Source of the DNA: JAFGSI01 sp041287425
GTDB lineage: Bacteria; Chloroflexota; Anaerolineae; Anaerolineales; Villigracilaceae
DNA: 64,000 bases
Reading direction: 5' to 3'
Assembly (NCBI GenBank): GCA_041287425.1
Contig: JBEULG010000019.1
Location: 1 to 64,000, forward strand
This document shows, piece after piece, positions 26,973 through 34,766 of this stretch. Position 1 is the first letter of the stretch, and every line of letters starts with the position of its first letter. Under the pieces are notes generated by a model that made no database searches, had not been told where the DNA came from, and saw only the letters and a list, made by a program, of their open reading frames with translations. Made by a program: the position numbers and the translations under genes.

Positions 26973-29540
26973 ATGCCGGCACCCGAAAAGAAGATTCGTT
27001 ACTTTGTCAAGCGCGAGAAGACCATCCAGGCTTTCGATGAGTTTCTGCGGGGCGACGAGCACATCTGGGTGGCCGACTTGAGCGCCGACCATGGAATTGG
27101 CAAGACGACGGTCTTGCTGCACTATTACCGCAGCCGCGGGAATATCAAACATGCCTGGGTAGATTTGCGGGCCAGAAAGTTCAAAACCCCCTTGTTTCAG
27201 GAGGCAGAATCGCCTGCCGCTCTGACGGCCATGGCTGAGGCGCAAGAGGGGTATCGGGCGTTGCTGCTCGATATCGGGGCGGATTTGTGGGGGGTGGGGA
27301 CGCCGGAGTATCAGGATTTCCTCGCCGAGATTCGCACCATCATGCCGGATCATTTGCTCAGCGCGGACAAATTCGTTTCGCAGATTGGGCGCTTTGTCCG
27401 CAAGGTCAATTTGAAGCCGGAGTTGAACGTCGCCGGGATGCGGCTGGGATTGGGAGGCGTCGAATTGGAGGCCCCCTTCGAGCGCCGCAGGAGTTTCCAG
27501 GAGTTGTCTCAGATTCGGCGTCAGATGACCGAAGCCCTGGCGCGGCGGCTGGTGGGTTTGAGTTTGCAGGGCATCATCCTGATTGTCCTGGATGATTTTT
27601 GTCAGATTCGGGGTTCCTGGCTGGAGAGGTGGATTGTCGGCGAGTTGCTGCCTCACCTTCAGATGTGCAAGGTTGTTCTCAGTCACACGGAGGTGGATGG
27701 CGCCTTTTTGCCGCCCCAGGTCTATCCTGTGCCTCTCGAGCGGTTTTCGCTGGCCGAGACGCGCAAGTATGTGGAGGGGCGCCTTGGGCCGGAGGCGCTG
27801 GCGCTGGGGCTGGACGCCCGCCTGCATGCCCGCTTCGACGGCAATCCCCAGCGGATCGAGTGGGCGGTGGACAGCATTCAGACGATGGGGCTGGCGAGGG
27901 CGGCCGTAATGGATTTCCTCCGCCAGACGGCTGCGGGGTCCGCTCAGAGTCAAATCGAAACGCTGGCAAAAATTCAGATGGACTTGCTCCTCCAGCGTCA
28001 TCCAGAGGCGGGGGCGGTGGTGGATGTCGCTTGTGTGCTCCAGGAATTCGACAGGAATTTGCTCCAGGAAGTAGCGAGGGAAGTGCAAGCGGCCCTCGAT
28101 GTTCCCGATTGGGGCATGATTTGGAGCGAATTGAACCATCTCAGTTTTGTGGAGACGGCCGAGGGGGGACGCAGGCTGGTCGTCCACCCCGACGTGGCCC
28201 GCTGGCGCGAATCCTGGCTGCGAACTCAAAATGAAGCGTATGTGGAACAAATCCACCGCGCAGCGGCGGGCTGGTATGGCTCCGTGATGCAAAAACAGGA
28301 GGAAGACTCGGACGAAAGTGTGTGGGAGCGGCTTCACCGTTACGAGTTGGGAAAGTGGCAGTCGCTCAGCCAGGGCTGGCTGCGTCATCTGGCGGCCTGT
28401 TCCGACGCCGGCCTGGAAATTGCGCGCCGCTATTTTGACGCTTTCTTCTGGTGGGGAGAGTACATTGATTTTCCTTTCTGCGAGCGGCTGCTCGAAGATT
28501 TGAAAGGCTGTTCCCTTTCGCCCCGCAGCTGGAAAGTGGTCGAGATTTTGGATGAATTTCATCATGCATTTGTGCCTCAGCGCCGCCAACAGGGCAAGGC
28601 GGAGTGGGCGGAGAAAACGCTGGCGCTGCTCAGGCACTTGAGCGAGCGGGCCGGTTTGTTGAACCCACCCGAAGATGACGCCCTGCGCTGGCATTTGCGC
28701 GGCTTGGTGGAGAATTATGTCGCCGAGGCGCGGCTGGCCGCCGACCCGCACGATGCGCTGGTCGAAACCGCCTACCGCAGCAGCGCGGCTGCCTTTTTCA
28801 AGGCGCGCGATATCTACGCCGAGATGGCGCGCCAGGCCTCCCAGACCGGCGACCGCAAGGCCAGCCGCCGCTATCGGGACGAGGCCGATAGCGAAGCCTG
28901 GTATGGCGGTTGGATGTGTACCTGGCTGGCCGGGTTCTATGCCGGCCGCGGCGAGGCCGAAAAGGCGCTCAAGGCGGCCGATCTGGCCGAACGCACCATC
29001 CTGAAAGCCGACCCCAAAGATATCGAGGCGCTGGGTCGGATTCATGCCGCCCGCGGAGATGTTCATTTTTCAGCGGGGCGCTGGGAGCAGGCTTTGCAGG
29101 AGTATCAATGCTATGCTTTGTTTGCGCTCGGTTTTTTGATTGATGAATATGGAGTCGGCGGCGATACGTACACGCTCGAATACTTGCGGGAATGCCTCGA
29201 GCATGTGTATGGGCGCTTGCTCGAATTACAAAACCGCGCTCCTGATGCTTTGACGGCATGGTGGTCGGCCTGGCTGGCTTTTTGGGGAGAAGAACGGCTT
29301 GCGCTTCTCCCGTCCTCTGTTGGGCGGACCTTTCCAGGAACTCTGGAGGGTCTGTGGCAAACCGATGCTCTGGGACATGTTGTCGAACATGCCTTGCCCC
29401 TGCCTCGCCTGCCGGAATACCAGATTGGCGAAGATTTGAGTCTGAATCTGACGCCAGAGTTCCAAGAGAGGGTGGAAAGCGCGTTTTATCAACTGCGAGA
29501 GAGATGTGTCCAGCAGGGGCTGTTGCCGCAGCAGATTTGA
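26973..29540 (+). CDS. STAND-type P-loop NTPase with C-terminal helical repeats
   Basis: 855 residues. Residues ~10-60 hold a P-loop (HGIGKTT at 40-46); Walker B is LIVLDD with D207-D208; a following strand (VVLSHTEVDG) resembles sensor 1; residues ~215-480 look like the winged-helix/lid part of STAND ATPases. Residues ~560-800 are helical and contain TPR-like pairs (WLAGFYAGRGEAEKALKAADLAER, broken here at 640-700). No enzymatic effector domain (nuclease, TIR, protease) is visible, and no membrane helix. STAND proteins sense a ligand through repeats and oligomerise on ATP binding; uses include regulation and antiphage defence. ATG 26973 is chosen for GGAGAG upstream; an alternative ATG is 26934. 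A GNAT gene starts 20 nt after the stop. Confidence 0.8.
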   Translation: MPAPEKKIRYFVKREKTIQAFDEFLRGDEHIWVADLSADHGIGKTTVLLHYYRSRGNIKHAWVDLRARKFKTPLFQEAESPAALTAMAEAQEGYRALLLDIGADLWGVGTPEYQDFLAEIRTIMPDHLLSADKFVSQIGRFVRKVNLKPELNVAGMRLGLGGVELEAPFERRRSFQELSQIRRQMTEALARRLVGLSLQGIILIVLDDFCQIRGSWLERWIVGELLPHLQMCKVVLSHTEVDGAFLPPQVYPVPLERFSLAETRKYVEGRLGPEALALGLDARLHARFDGNPQRIEWAVDSIQTMGLARAAVMDFLRQTAAGSAQSQIETLAKIQMDLLLQRHPEAGAVVDVACVLQEFDRNLLQEVAREVQAALDVPDWGMIWSELNHLSFVETAEGGRRLVVHPDVARWRESWLRTQNEAYVEQIHRAAAGWYGSVMQKQEEDSDESVWERLHRYELGKWQSLSQGWLRHLAACSDAGLEIARRYFDAFFWWGEYIDFPFCERLLEDLKGCSLSPRSWKVVEILDEFHHAFVPQRRQQGKAEWAEKTLALLRHLSERAGLLNPPEDDALRWHLRGLVENYVAEARLAADPHDALVETAYRSSAAAFFKARDIYAEMARQASQTGDRKASRRYRDEADSEAWYGGWMCTWLAGFYAGRGEAEKALKAADLAERTILKADPKDIEALGRIHAARGDVHFSAGRWEQALQEYQCYALFALGFLIDEYGVGGDTYTLEYLRECLEHVYGRLLELQNRAPDALTAWWSAWLAFWGEERLALLPSSVGRTFPGTLEGLWQTDALGHVVEHALPLPRLPEYQIGEDLSLNLTPEFQERVESAFYQLRERCVQQGLLPQQI

Positions 29541-29560
29541 GATTGCAGGAGTCGAAATTC

Positions 29561-30196
29561 ATGTTGCCTTCTGGTTATCGTGTCCGTTTGTTATCCGGCC
29601 GGCTGGACCCTCTTCTGCCGGCGTGGTTGGATCTGTATGAGACTGCTTTTCCTTATGAAGAGAGGGTGCTGATTTCCACATTTTGGCGTGTGCTCGAGAA
29701 GACAGAAACCGGCGCACCGCCAGACGTTGTTCTTTCGGCGCTGGTAGACTCGCAGGGGAACTTGAGTGGCATGGCGGCCTATCAAATGCTGCCCTCGCTG
29801 GCGGCCGGTTTCCTGTGGTACCTTGCGATTGCTCCAGGCGGGCGCGGCCATGGCCTGGGGAGCGCCTACTATCACTTCATCCTGGAAGATGTGTTTCGCT
29901 CGGCCGACCTCTTGCTCTTTGAGGTGGAAATTCCCGCCCATTGCGAGGAGGCCGAAAGACGCCGCAACGCCGAGCGCCGCATCGTCTTCTATCAGCGTAA
30001 CGGCGCGGCGTTGTTGACCGGCATCCACTATATGCAATCGGTGGGCAGTCATGTTCCGCCGACCCCCATGCACCTGATGGTCCATGCCCGCCGACCGACG
30101 ACCGCCGAAGAGGCCTTCAAAATTGCAAAAACGCTCTTCGGGGACTCGCTTTCCCAAACCGGGCCGCTGGATTTGATCGGCCTCGAAAATTCATGA
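29561..30196 (+). CDS. GNAT-family acetyltransferase
   Basis: 211 residues. The acetyl-CoA-binding motif A is visible as LWYLAIAPGGRGHGLGSAYY (Q/RxxGxG/A pattern), preceded by the beta-4 strand. The N-terminal part YRVRLLSGRLDPLLPAW and FPYEERVLISTFW may form the substrate pocket. A later segment FYQRNGAALLTGIHY matches the C-terminal half of GNAT folds. The substrate is unknown; amines, antibiotics and protein lysines are all possible. AGGAG lies 10 nt before the ATG. It is 20 nt after the STAND gene and 16 nt before the aldehyde dehydrogenase gene, so the three look co-transcribed. Confidence 0.82.
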   Translation: MLPSGYRVRLLSGRLDPLLPAWLDLYETAFPYEERVLISTFWRVLEKTETGAPPDVVLSALVDSQGNLSGMAAYQMLPSLAAGFLWYLAIAPGGRGHGLGSAYYHFILEDVFRSADLLLFEVEIPAHCEEAERRRNAERRIVFYQRNGAALLTGIHYMQSVGSHVPPTPMHLMVHARRPTTAEEAFKIAKTLFGDSLSQTGPLDLIGLENS

Positions 30197-30212
30197 GTAT
30201 GGAGATGCTCGG

Positions 30213-31646
30213 ATGAAAAAGCACGCTTTCCTGGTGGGCGGCCAATGGCGGACGAGTGCCGAAACGGCCGAGGTGCGTTTCCCTTACAACGATGAACTGG
30301 TGGCGGAGGTCTGCCAGGCCTCGGCCGACGACCTGGAGGAGGCCATCCTCGCCGCCCAGCGCGGCTTCGAGGTGACCCGCAAACTGCCCTCCCACCTCCG
30401 CTCGAAGATTTTGCTTGCCCTGCTGGCCCAGATGGAACGGCGCAGCGAGGAACTCATCGAGACCCTGATTCTGGAGGGCGGCAAGACCCGCAGCGTGGCC
30501 GCCGCCGAAGTGGCGCGCGCCAAAGAGACGGTGCGAATTTCGGCTGAGGAGGCCAAACGCATCGGCGGGGAAATCGTCCCCATTGACTGGACCGAACTGG
30601 GCGAAAGCCGGCTGGGAATCGTCCGGCGCTTTCCGCTCGGCGTCATCGCCTGCATTGCCCCGTTCAACTATCCGCTCAACCTGGCCTGTCACAAGGTGGC
30701 GCCGGCGATGGCGGCCGGCAATTCCTTCATCCTGAAACCGGCCTCCGCCACTCCGCTTTCGGCGCTGATTCTGGGCGAGATGATTTTGGAGGCAGGCTAT
30801 CCGCCCGAAGCGGTCAGCGTGGTGACCTGCCGCGGGGCGAGGGCCGAGAAACTGGCCGCCGACCCGCGCATCGCCTTCCTGACTTTTACCGGCAGTTCGG
30901 AGGTCGGCTGGCATCTCAAGAGCCTGGCCGGGCGCAAGCGGGTGTGCATGGAACTGGGCGGCAACGCGGCCGCCGTCGTCCACGAGGACGCCAATCTGGA
31001 ATATGCTATCGGACGGATTGCCAACGGCGGGGTGGCCAACGCCGGGCAGAACTGCATCTCGGTGCAGCGCGTCTTTCTGCACCGCCCCATCTACAATCAG
31101 GCGCTGGAAATGCTCCTGGATAAGTTCGCCGCTTTCAGCGTCGGCGACCCGCGCCTGCCCGAGACGGTCGTCGGGCCGATGATTGATAAACGGGCGGCCG
31201 CCGAGGCCTACGAGAAGATTCAGGAGGCGGTCGCTCAGGGGGCCAGAATCGCCTGCGGCGGGCGGCTGGACGGCGCCCTGCTGTATCCCACCCTCCTGAC
31301 GGACACGACCCCGCAGATGCGCGTCAACCGCACCGAGATTTTCGCCCCGGTCATCACCGTCAGCCCCTACGATACCTGGGACGAGGCCATTCACATGGCC
31401 AATGACACCGATTACGGCTTGCAATCGGGCATTTTCACCCAAAACGTGAACCGCATCCTGCGGGCTTTCGAGGAGATTCGCGTCGGCGGCTTGCAGGTCA
31501 ACGACGTCTCGACCTTTCGCATTGACCAGATGCCCTATGGCGGAGTCAAGGCCTCGGGCGAGGGCCGCGAGGGGCCACGTTACGCCATCGAGGAGATGAC
31601 CGAGCCGCGTCTGATGGTCATCAACCTGCCGGGCGGCAAAGAGTAG
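30213..31646 (+). CDS. NAD(P)-dependent aldehyde dehydrogenase
   Basis: 477 residues. Catalytic Cys C281 in NAGQNCISVQR; general base E247 in MELGGNAA; oxyanion Asn in IAPFNYPLNL; cofactor site FTGSSEVGW; and EIFAPVITVSPYD near the C-terminus. The sequence is closest in pattern to the lactaldehyde/glyceraldehyde-3-phosphate type (GapN-like) ALDH group, but the substrate is not fixed by the sequence. It oxidises an aldehyde to the acid in the cytosol. It ends 10 nt before a strong terminator. Confidence 0.92.
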   Translation: MKKHAFLVGGQWRTSAETAEVRFPYNDELVAEVCQASADDLEEAILAAQRGFEVTRKLPSHLRSKILLALLAQMERRSEELIETLILEGGKTRSVAAAEVARAKETVRISAEEAKRIGGEIVPIDWTELGESRLGIVRRFPLGVIACIAPFNYPLNLACHKVAPAMAAGNSFILKPASATPLSALILGEMILEAGYPPEAVSVVTCRGARAEKLAADPRIAFLTFTGSSEVGWHLKSLAGRKRVCMELGGNAAAVVHEDANLEYAIGRIANGGVANAGQNCISVQRVFLHRPIYNQALEMLLDKFAAFSVGDPRLPETVVGPMIDKRAAAEAYEKIQEAVAQGARIACGGRLDGALLYPTLLTDTTPQMRVNRTEIFAPVITVSPYDTWDEAIHMANDTDYGLQSGIFTQNVNRILRAFEEIRVGGLQVNDVSTFRIDQMPYGGVKASGEGREGPRYAIEEMTEPRLMVINLPGGKE

Positions 31647-31656
31647 CCCTGAAAAG

Positions 31657-31690
31657 AGACCTCCTGGCGGCTACTCCTGCCAGGAGGTCT
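31657..31690 (+). terminator. Terminator after the aldehyde dehydrogenase
   Basis: AGACCTCCTGGC and GCCAGGAGGTCT form a perfect 12-bp stem with a 10-nt loop, followed by TTATCTG. It closes the STAND-GNAT-ALDH transcript. Confidence 0.8.
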
Positions 31691-31697
31691 TTATCTG

Positions 31698-31770
31698 AGC
31701 CACCGAAGGGACTCGAACCCTTGACCAGGCGTTTACGAAACGTCTGCTCTGCCGGCTGAGCTACGGTGGC
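31698..31770 (-). tRNA. tRNA-Thr (anticodon CGT)
   Basis: 73 nt on the minus strand. Acceptor stem GCCACCG/CGGTGGC with T as discriminator; D arm GCTC-GAGC; anticodon loop TTCGTAA gives CGT, which reads ACG; T arm AAGGG-TTCGAGT-CCCTT. The anticodon stem has one A-C mismatch at 28-42. CCA is not encoded. It lies between the ALDH terminator and the glycosyltransferase promoter. Confidence 0.95.
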
Positions 31771-31845
31771 GTGGGCGGGCGAAATTTATTTCGTCCCACA
31801 GCGGCGGGATTATACCAGCATTTTCTGCCACTTGACAACCTTTGA

Positions 31846-31851
31846 TATACT
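31846..31851 (+). promoter_or_regulatory. -10 box for leaderless glycosyltransferase gene
   Basis: TATACT followed by TTCCCC and ATG (31858). The 6-nt gap and the lack of a Shine-Dalgarno sequence suggest a leaderless mRNA. A TTGACA sits too close (8 nt) to serve as -35. Confidence 0.5.
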
Positions 31852-31857
31852 TTCCCC

Positions 31858-33099
31858 ATGAATATCGCCATGCTCTCTTACCACACCTGCCCGCTGGCAA
31901 CGCTGGGCGGCAAGGACACCGGTGGCATGAACGTCTATGTCCGCGACCTGACCATCGCCCTGGGCCGCATGGGCCTGCATGTGGATGTGTTCACCCGCTC
32001 GCAGGATGAGCACGTGCCGCATGTGTTGCACGATCTCGGTTACGGCAACCGCGTCGTCCATGTGCCGGCCGGGCCGGAGGTGCCGCTTCCCAAACCGGAA
32101 CTGGCGGCCTACCTTCCTCAATTCGTCGAGGGAATCAAGGCGTTCGCTGCTGAAAAAGGCATCCATTACGACATCCTCCACAGCCATTACTGGATGTCGG
32201 GCCTGGCGGCCGAAGCGTTGTCGGACGCCTGGGGCGGGACGCCCATCCTGCACGTGTTCCACACCCTGGGGGAGATGAAGAACCGCGTCGCCCGCTCGGA
32301 GGCCGAGCGCGAGGGCGCTTACCGACTGGAGGGGGAGCGCCGCGTCCTGCGCCGCGCCGACCGCATCGTCGCCGCGACCGTGGCCGAGCAGGCCCAGTTG
32401 CAGTGGCTCTATCGGGCAGATACCGGCCGCATCGTGGTCATCCCGCCCGGCGTGGACACCAGTCATTTCTATCCTATTCCGGTGGATGAGGCCCGTCAGT
32501 TCGTCGGCCTGCCGCTCGAGCGGCGGACGGTCTTGTTCGTCGGGCGCATCGAGCCGCTCAAAGGTCTCGATACACTTATCCGAGCGGTGGCTTGCCTGCG
32601 CTGCAGACGGGTGGGCGAACAGGTCTCGCTGATGATCATCGGCGGCGAACCGGAGGCTGAACCCGATGAGATGACGGTCGAGATGGCGCGCCTGCAAAAG
32701 ATGTGCGACGATTTGGCGATGGGGAAGTTGGTGGTCTTCCTGGGCAAGCGCAGCCAGGATACGCTGCCCTATTACTATTCGGCGGCAGACGTAGTGGTGA
32801 TGCCCTCGCACTACGAGTCGTTTGGCATGGTGGCGCTGGAGGCGATGGCCTGTGGGACGCCGGTCATCGCCTCGCAGGTGGGTGGGCTGGCTTTTCTGGT
32901 TCAGGATGGGGTCACCGGCTACACCGTGCCGGCCGAGGATGCGGTTGCGTTGTGCGACCGCCTGACGACCCTGCTGGGCGACGAATCTCTGCGCCGGCGC
33001 TTGGGGTTCCAGGCGGCGGAATACGCCCGCGCCTACGATTGGGGCCAGATTGCCGCCCGCATCGTGGATGTGTACCGGCAACTGGCGGCCGGGGGGTGA
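31858..33099 (+). CDS. Glycosyltransferase family 4 (MshA/sucrose-phosphate synthase-like)
   Basis: 413 residues, GT-B fold, retaining. The N-terminal domain has GGKDTGGMNVYVRDL (donor phosphate loop typical for MshA-like GT4) and HSHYWMSGLAAE. The C-terminal domain has VLFVGRIEPLKGLDTLI and the EX7E motif in HYESFGMVALEAMACGTPVIAS. The family uses NDP-sugars; MshA adds GlcNAc to inositol phosphate, sucrose-phosphate synthase makes sucrose-6-phosphate. Acceptor and donor are not determined here, and no mycothiol or sucrose genes are adjacent. Transcribed alone, convergent with the NYN gene. Confidence 0.9.
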   Translation: MNIAMLSYHTCPLATLGGKDTGGMNVYVRDLTIALGRMGLHVDVFTRSQDEHVPHVLHDLGYGNRVVHVPAGPEVPLPKPELAAYLPQFVEGIKAFAAEKGIHYDILHSHYWMSGLAAEALSDAWGGTPILHVFHTLGEMKNRVARSEAEREGAYRLEGERRVLRRADRIVAATVAEQAQLQWLYRADTGRIVVIPPGVDTSHFYPIPVDEARQFVGLPLERRTVLFVGRIEPLKGLDTLIRAVACLRCRRVGEQVSLMIIGGEPEAEPDEMTVEMARLQKMCDDLAMGKLVVFLGKRSQDTLPYYYSAADVVVMPSHYESFGMVALEAMACGTPVIASQVGGLAFLVQDGVTGYTVPAEDAVALCDRLTTLLGDESLRRRLGFQAAEYARAYDWGQIAARIVDVYRQLAAGG

Positions 33100-33172
33100 G
33101 AGGCCGGCGTTTGTCCCCGCTCATTCAGCCTCGTCAACGGCGAACCTTCGAAGATTGTGTTTCTGGCGCCTC

Positions 33173-33958
33173 TTATTCTTTCATCTTCACGTAGAAGAGG
33201 GTCGAGCCGTCAATTTCCTGGGTGCGCATCTGGAACAGGTCTTTGTAATTGGCAATCAGGCGCGAGAGTTGACGGTGACCGTAGGTGCGCGGGTCGAAAC
33301 CGGGGTCGAGTTGGGCCAGGGCGTTGCCCATGTGGTCGAGCCGCGCCCAGCCGTCTTCCTGCTCGGCGATGGCGTAGGCTTGGCGCAAGATGGGAATCGG
33401 GTCGCTTTCGGTTTCCGCCTCGGCGGGCGCCGGCGCGGCGGGCAGCGCGGCGCTCTTCCGGCGCGACGGGCCGCGCCGGCCGGGACTGCGGACGGCCTTT
33501 TCCTCGGCCACCAGGTTGGAGGTGTAAACGAACACGTCGCAGGCGTTGACGAACGACTTGGGCGTCTTCTTCTCGCCGATGCCCATCACGAAGACACCGC
33601 TCTCGCGGATGCGGGTGGCCAGGCGGGTGTAATCGCTGTCGCTGGAGACCAGGCAAAAGCCGTCCACCACGCCCGAATGGAGGATGTCCATGGCGTCGAT
33701 AATCATGGCGCTGTCGGTGGCGTTCTTGCCGACCGTGTAGCGGAATTGTTGGACCGGCTGGAAGGCATGATAGTTGAGGATGTCTTTCCAGGAATTCATG
33801 CTGGTGGTCGTCCAGTCTCCGTAAATGCGCCGGACGGTGACCAGCCCGTATTTGCCGGCCTCGACCAGCATTTGCGGCAGGAGGCTGGCGGTGGCATTGT
33901 CGCCGTCAATCAGGATGGCGATTTTGCGTCGGGGGAGGTTGGTAAGTTCTTCAGGCAT
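33173..33958 (-). CDS. NYN-domain ribonuclease-like protein with OST-HTH/LOTUS domain
   Basis: 261 residues. Residues ~10-165 are a NYN (PIN-like) nuclease domain: RKIAILIDGDNATASLLPQM, VGKNATDSAMIIDAMDIL and FCLVSSDSDYTRLATRIRES supply the conserved aspartates of the metal site (DGDN, TDS, SDSDY). A basic, Pro/Ala-rich linker (residues ~170-195) joins it to an OST-HTH/LOTUS domain (~195-255; RQAYAIAEQEDGWARLDHMG, GHRQLSRLIANYKDLF), known to bind RNA. The layout matches LabA/DUF88 proteins and is consistent with an RNA-cleaving enzyme. ATG 33958 has TATAAT exactly 6 nt upstream and no Shine-Dalgarno sequence, so it is probably leaderless. Confidence 0.9.
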   Translation of the reverse strand: MPEELTNLPRRKIAILIDGDNATASLLPQMLVEAGKYGLVTVRRIYGDWTTTSMNSWKDILNYHAFQPVQQFRYTVGKNATDSAMIIDAMDILHSGVVDGFCLVSSDSDYTRLATRIRESGVFVMGIGEKKTPKSFVNACDVFVYTSNLVAEEKAVRSPGRRGPSRRKSAALPAAPAPAEAETESDPIPILRQAYAIAEQEDGWARLDHMGNALAQLDPGFDPRTYGHRQLSRLIANYKDLFQMRTQEIDGSTLFYVKMKE

Positions 33959-33964
33959 GTTTAC

Positions 33965-33970
33965 ATTATA
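33965..33970 (-). promoter_or_regulatory. -10 box for leaderless NYN gene
   Basis: TATAAT on the minus strand followed by GTAAAC and the ATG at 33958. A 12-bp palindrome lies where the -35 would be. Confidence 0.55.
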
Positions 33971-33981
33971 TCTCAACTTAA

Positions 33982-33993
33982 AGAACGCGTTCT
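33982..33993. promoter_or_regulatory. Perfect 12-bp palindrome, candidate operator
   Basis: AGAACGCGTTCT reads the same on both strands and overlaps the expected -35 position of the NYN promoter; it is 35-75 nt upstream of the OmpR-type regulator promoter on the other strand. A dimeric regulator could bind here. This is a pattern observation only. Confidence 0.4.
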
Positions 33994-34027
33994 CTCTCAG
34001 GGGGCAGGTCCTCTCCTTTACAAAATC

Positions 34028-34058
34028 TTCACAGAATCGAGCGCCGGTTTGTTACAAT
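34028..34058 (+). promoter_or_regulatory. Candidate promoter of the OmpR-type two-component operon
   Basis: TTCACA (34028-34033) and TACAAT (34053-34058) with a 19-nt spacer, 18 nt before the ATG. The spacer is longer than ideal. Confidence 0.45.
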
Positions 34059-34076
34059 AAGTGCGGAAGAGGAAAA

Positions 34077-34766
34077 ATGCCGAATGCAAAGATTCTGGTC
34101 GTGGACGACGAGCCGGCCATTCTCAACCTGGTCGTTTCGTACCTGAAGGCGGAAGGCTACCAGGTATACACGGCTGCCGACGGCGAGGCGGCGCTCAAAG
34201 CGGCGCGCGCCTACAAGCCGGACCTCATCGTCCTGGACGTGATGTTGCCGGGCCTGGACGGGCTGGAAGTGCTGTCGCGTTTGCGGCGCGAGTCGGATGT
34301 GTACGTCATCCTGTTGACGGCCCGCACCGAGGAGACGGACAAAATCGTCGGTCTGTCGGTCGGGGCGGACGATTATGTTACTAAGCCGTTCAGCCCGCGC
34401 GAACTGGTGGCGCGCATCAAGGCCGCCTTGCGCCGTCTGCGGGGCGGAGCGGCGGGCGGAGACGCGCCGGCGATTTTGTCTTTCCGCCACCTGCGCATCG
34501 ACAGCGGCGCCCGCCTGGTCAGCGTGGACGAGCAGCCGGTGACGCTGACGGCCATCGAATTCGATTTGCTCCTGGCGCTGGCCGAGAACCGCGGCCGGGT
34601 GCTGAGCCGCGAACAATTGCTCGAAAAGGTCTGGGGCTACGATTATTACGGCGACACGCGCGTCGTGGACGTGCATTTGGGCCACATCCGCCAGAAGTTG
34701 GGAAGGGGCGATCTGATTGCCACGGTGCGCGGCGTCGGCTACCGTTTCGAGGATGAACCGCTATGA
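34077..34766 (+). CDS. OmpR/PhoB-family response regulator
   Basis: 229 residues. Receiver domain with acidic pair D10-D11, phosphoacceptor D54 in IVLDVMLPG, T in LLTARTEE and K in YVTKPFSPREL. The C-terminal winged helix (residues ~135-228) has LTAIEFDLLLALAENRGRVLSREQLLEKVW and VDVHLGHIRQKLG, the DNA-recognition helix of the OmpR family. It should bind direct repeats near target promoters. AAGAGGA lies before the ATG; the earlier open frame is not used. Its stop overlaps the kinase start by 4 nt, so the two form a cognate pair. Confidence 0.95.
   Translation: MPNAKILVVDDEPAILNLVVSYLKAEGYQVYTAADGEAALKAARAYKPDLIVLDVMLPGLDGLEVLSRLRRESDVYVILLTARTEETDKIVGLSVGADDYVTKPFSPRELVARIKAALRRLRGGAAGGDAPAILSFRHLRIDSGARLVSVDEQPVTLTAIEFDLLLALAENRGRVLSREQLLEKVWGYDYYGDTRVVDVHLGHIRQKLGRGDLIATVRGVGYRFEDEPL

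Noticed and set aside
26919..29066. 715-codon minus-strand open frame opposite the STAND gene
   Set aside because: Composition (many Arg, Gln, His) is typical of an antisense shadow, and the plus strand encodes P-loop motifs and TPR-like helices.
31831..31851. TTGACA with TATACT before the GT4 gene as a full promoter
   Set aside because: The spacer would be only 8 nt, too short for a -35/-10 pair; only the -10 box is kept.
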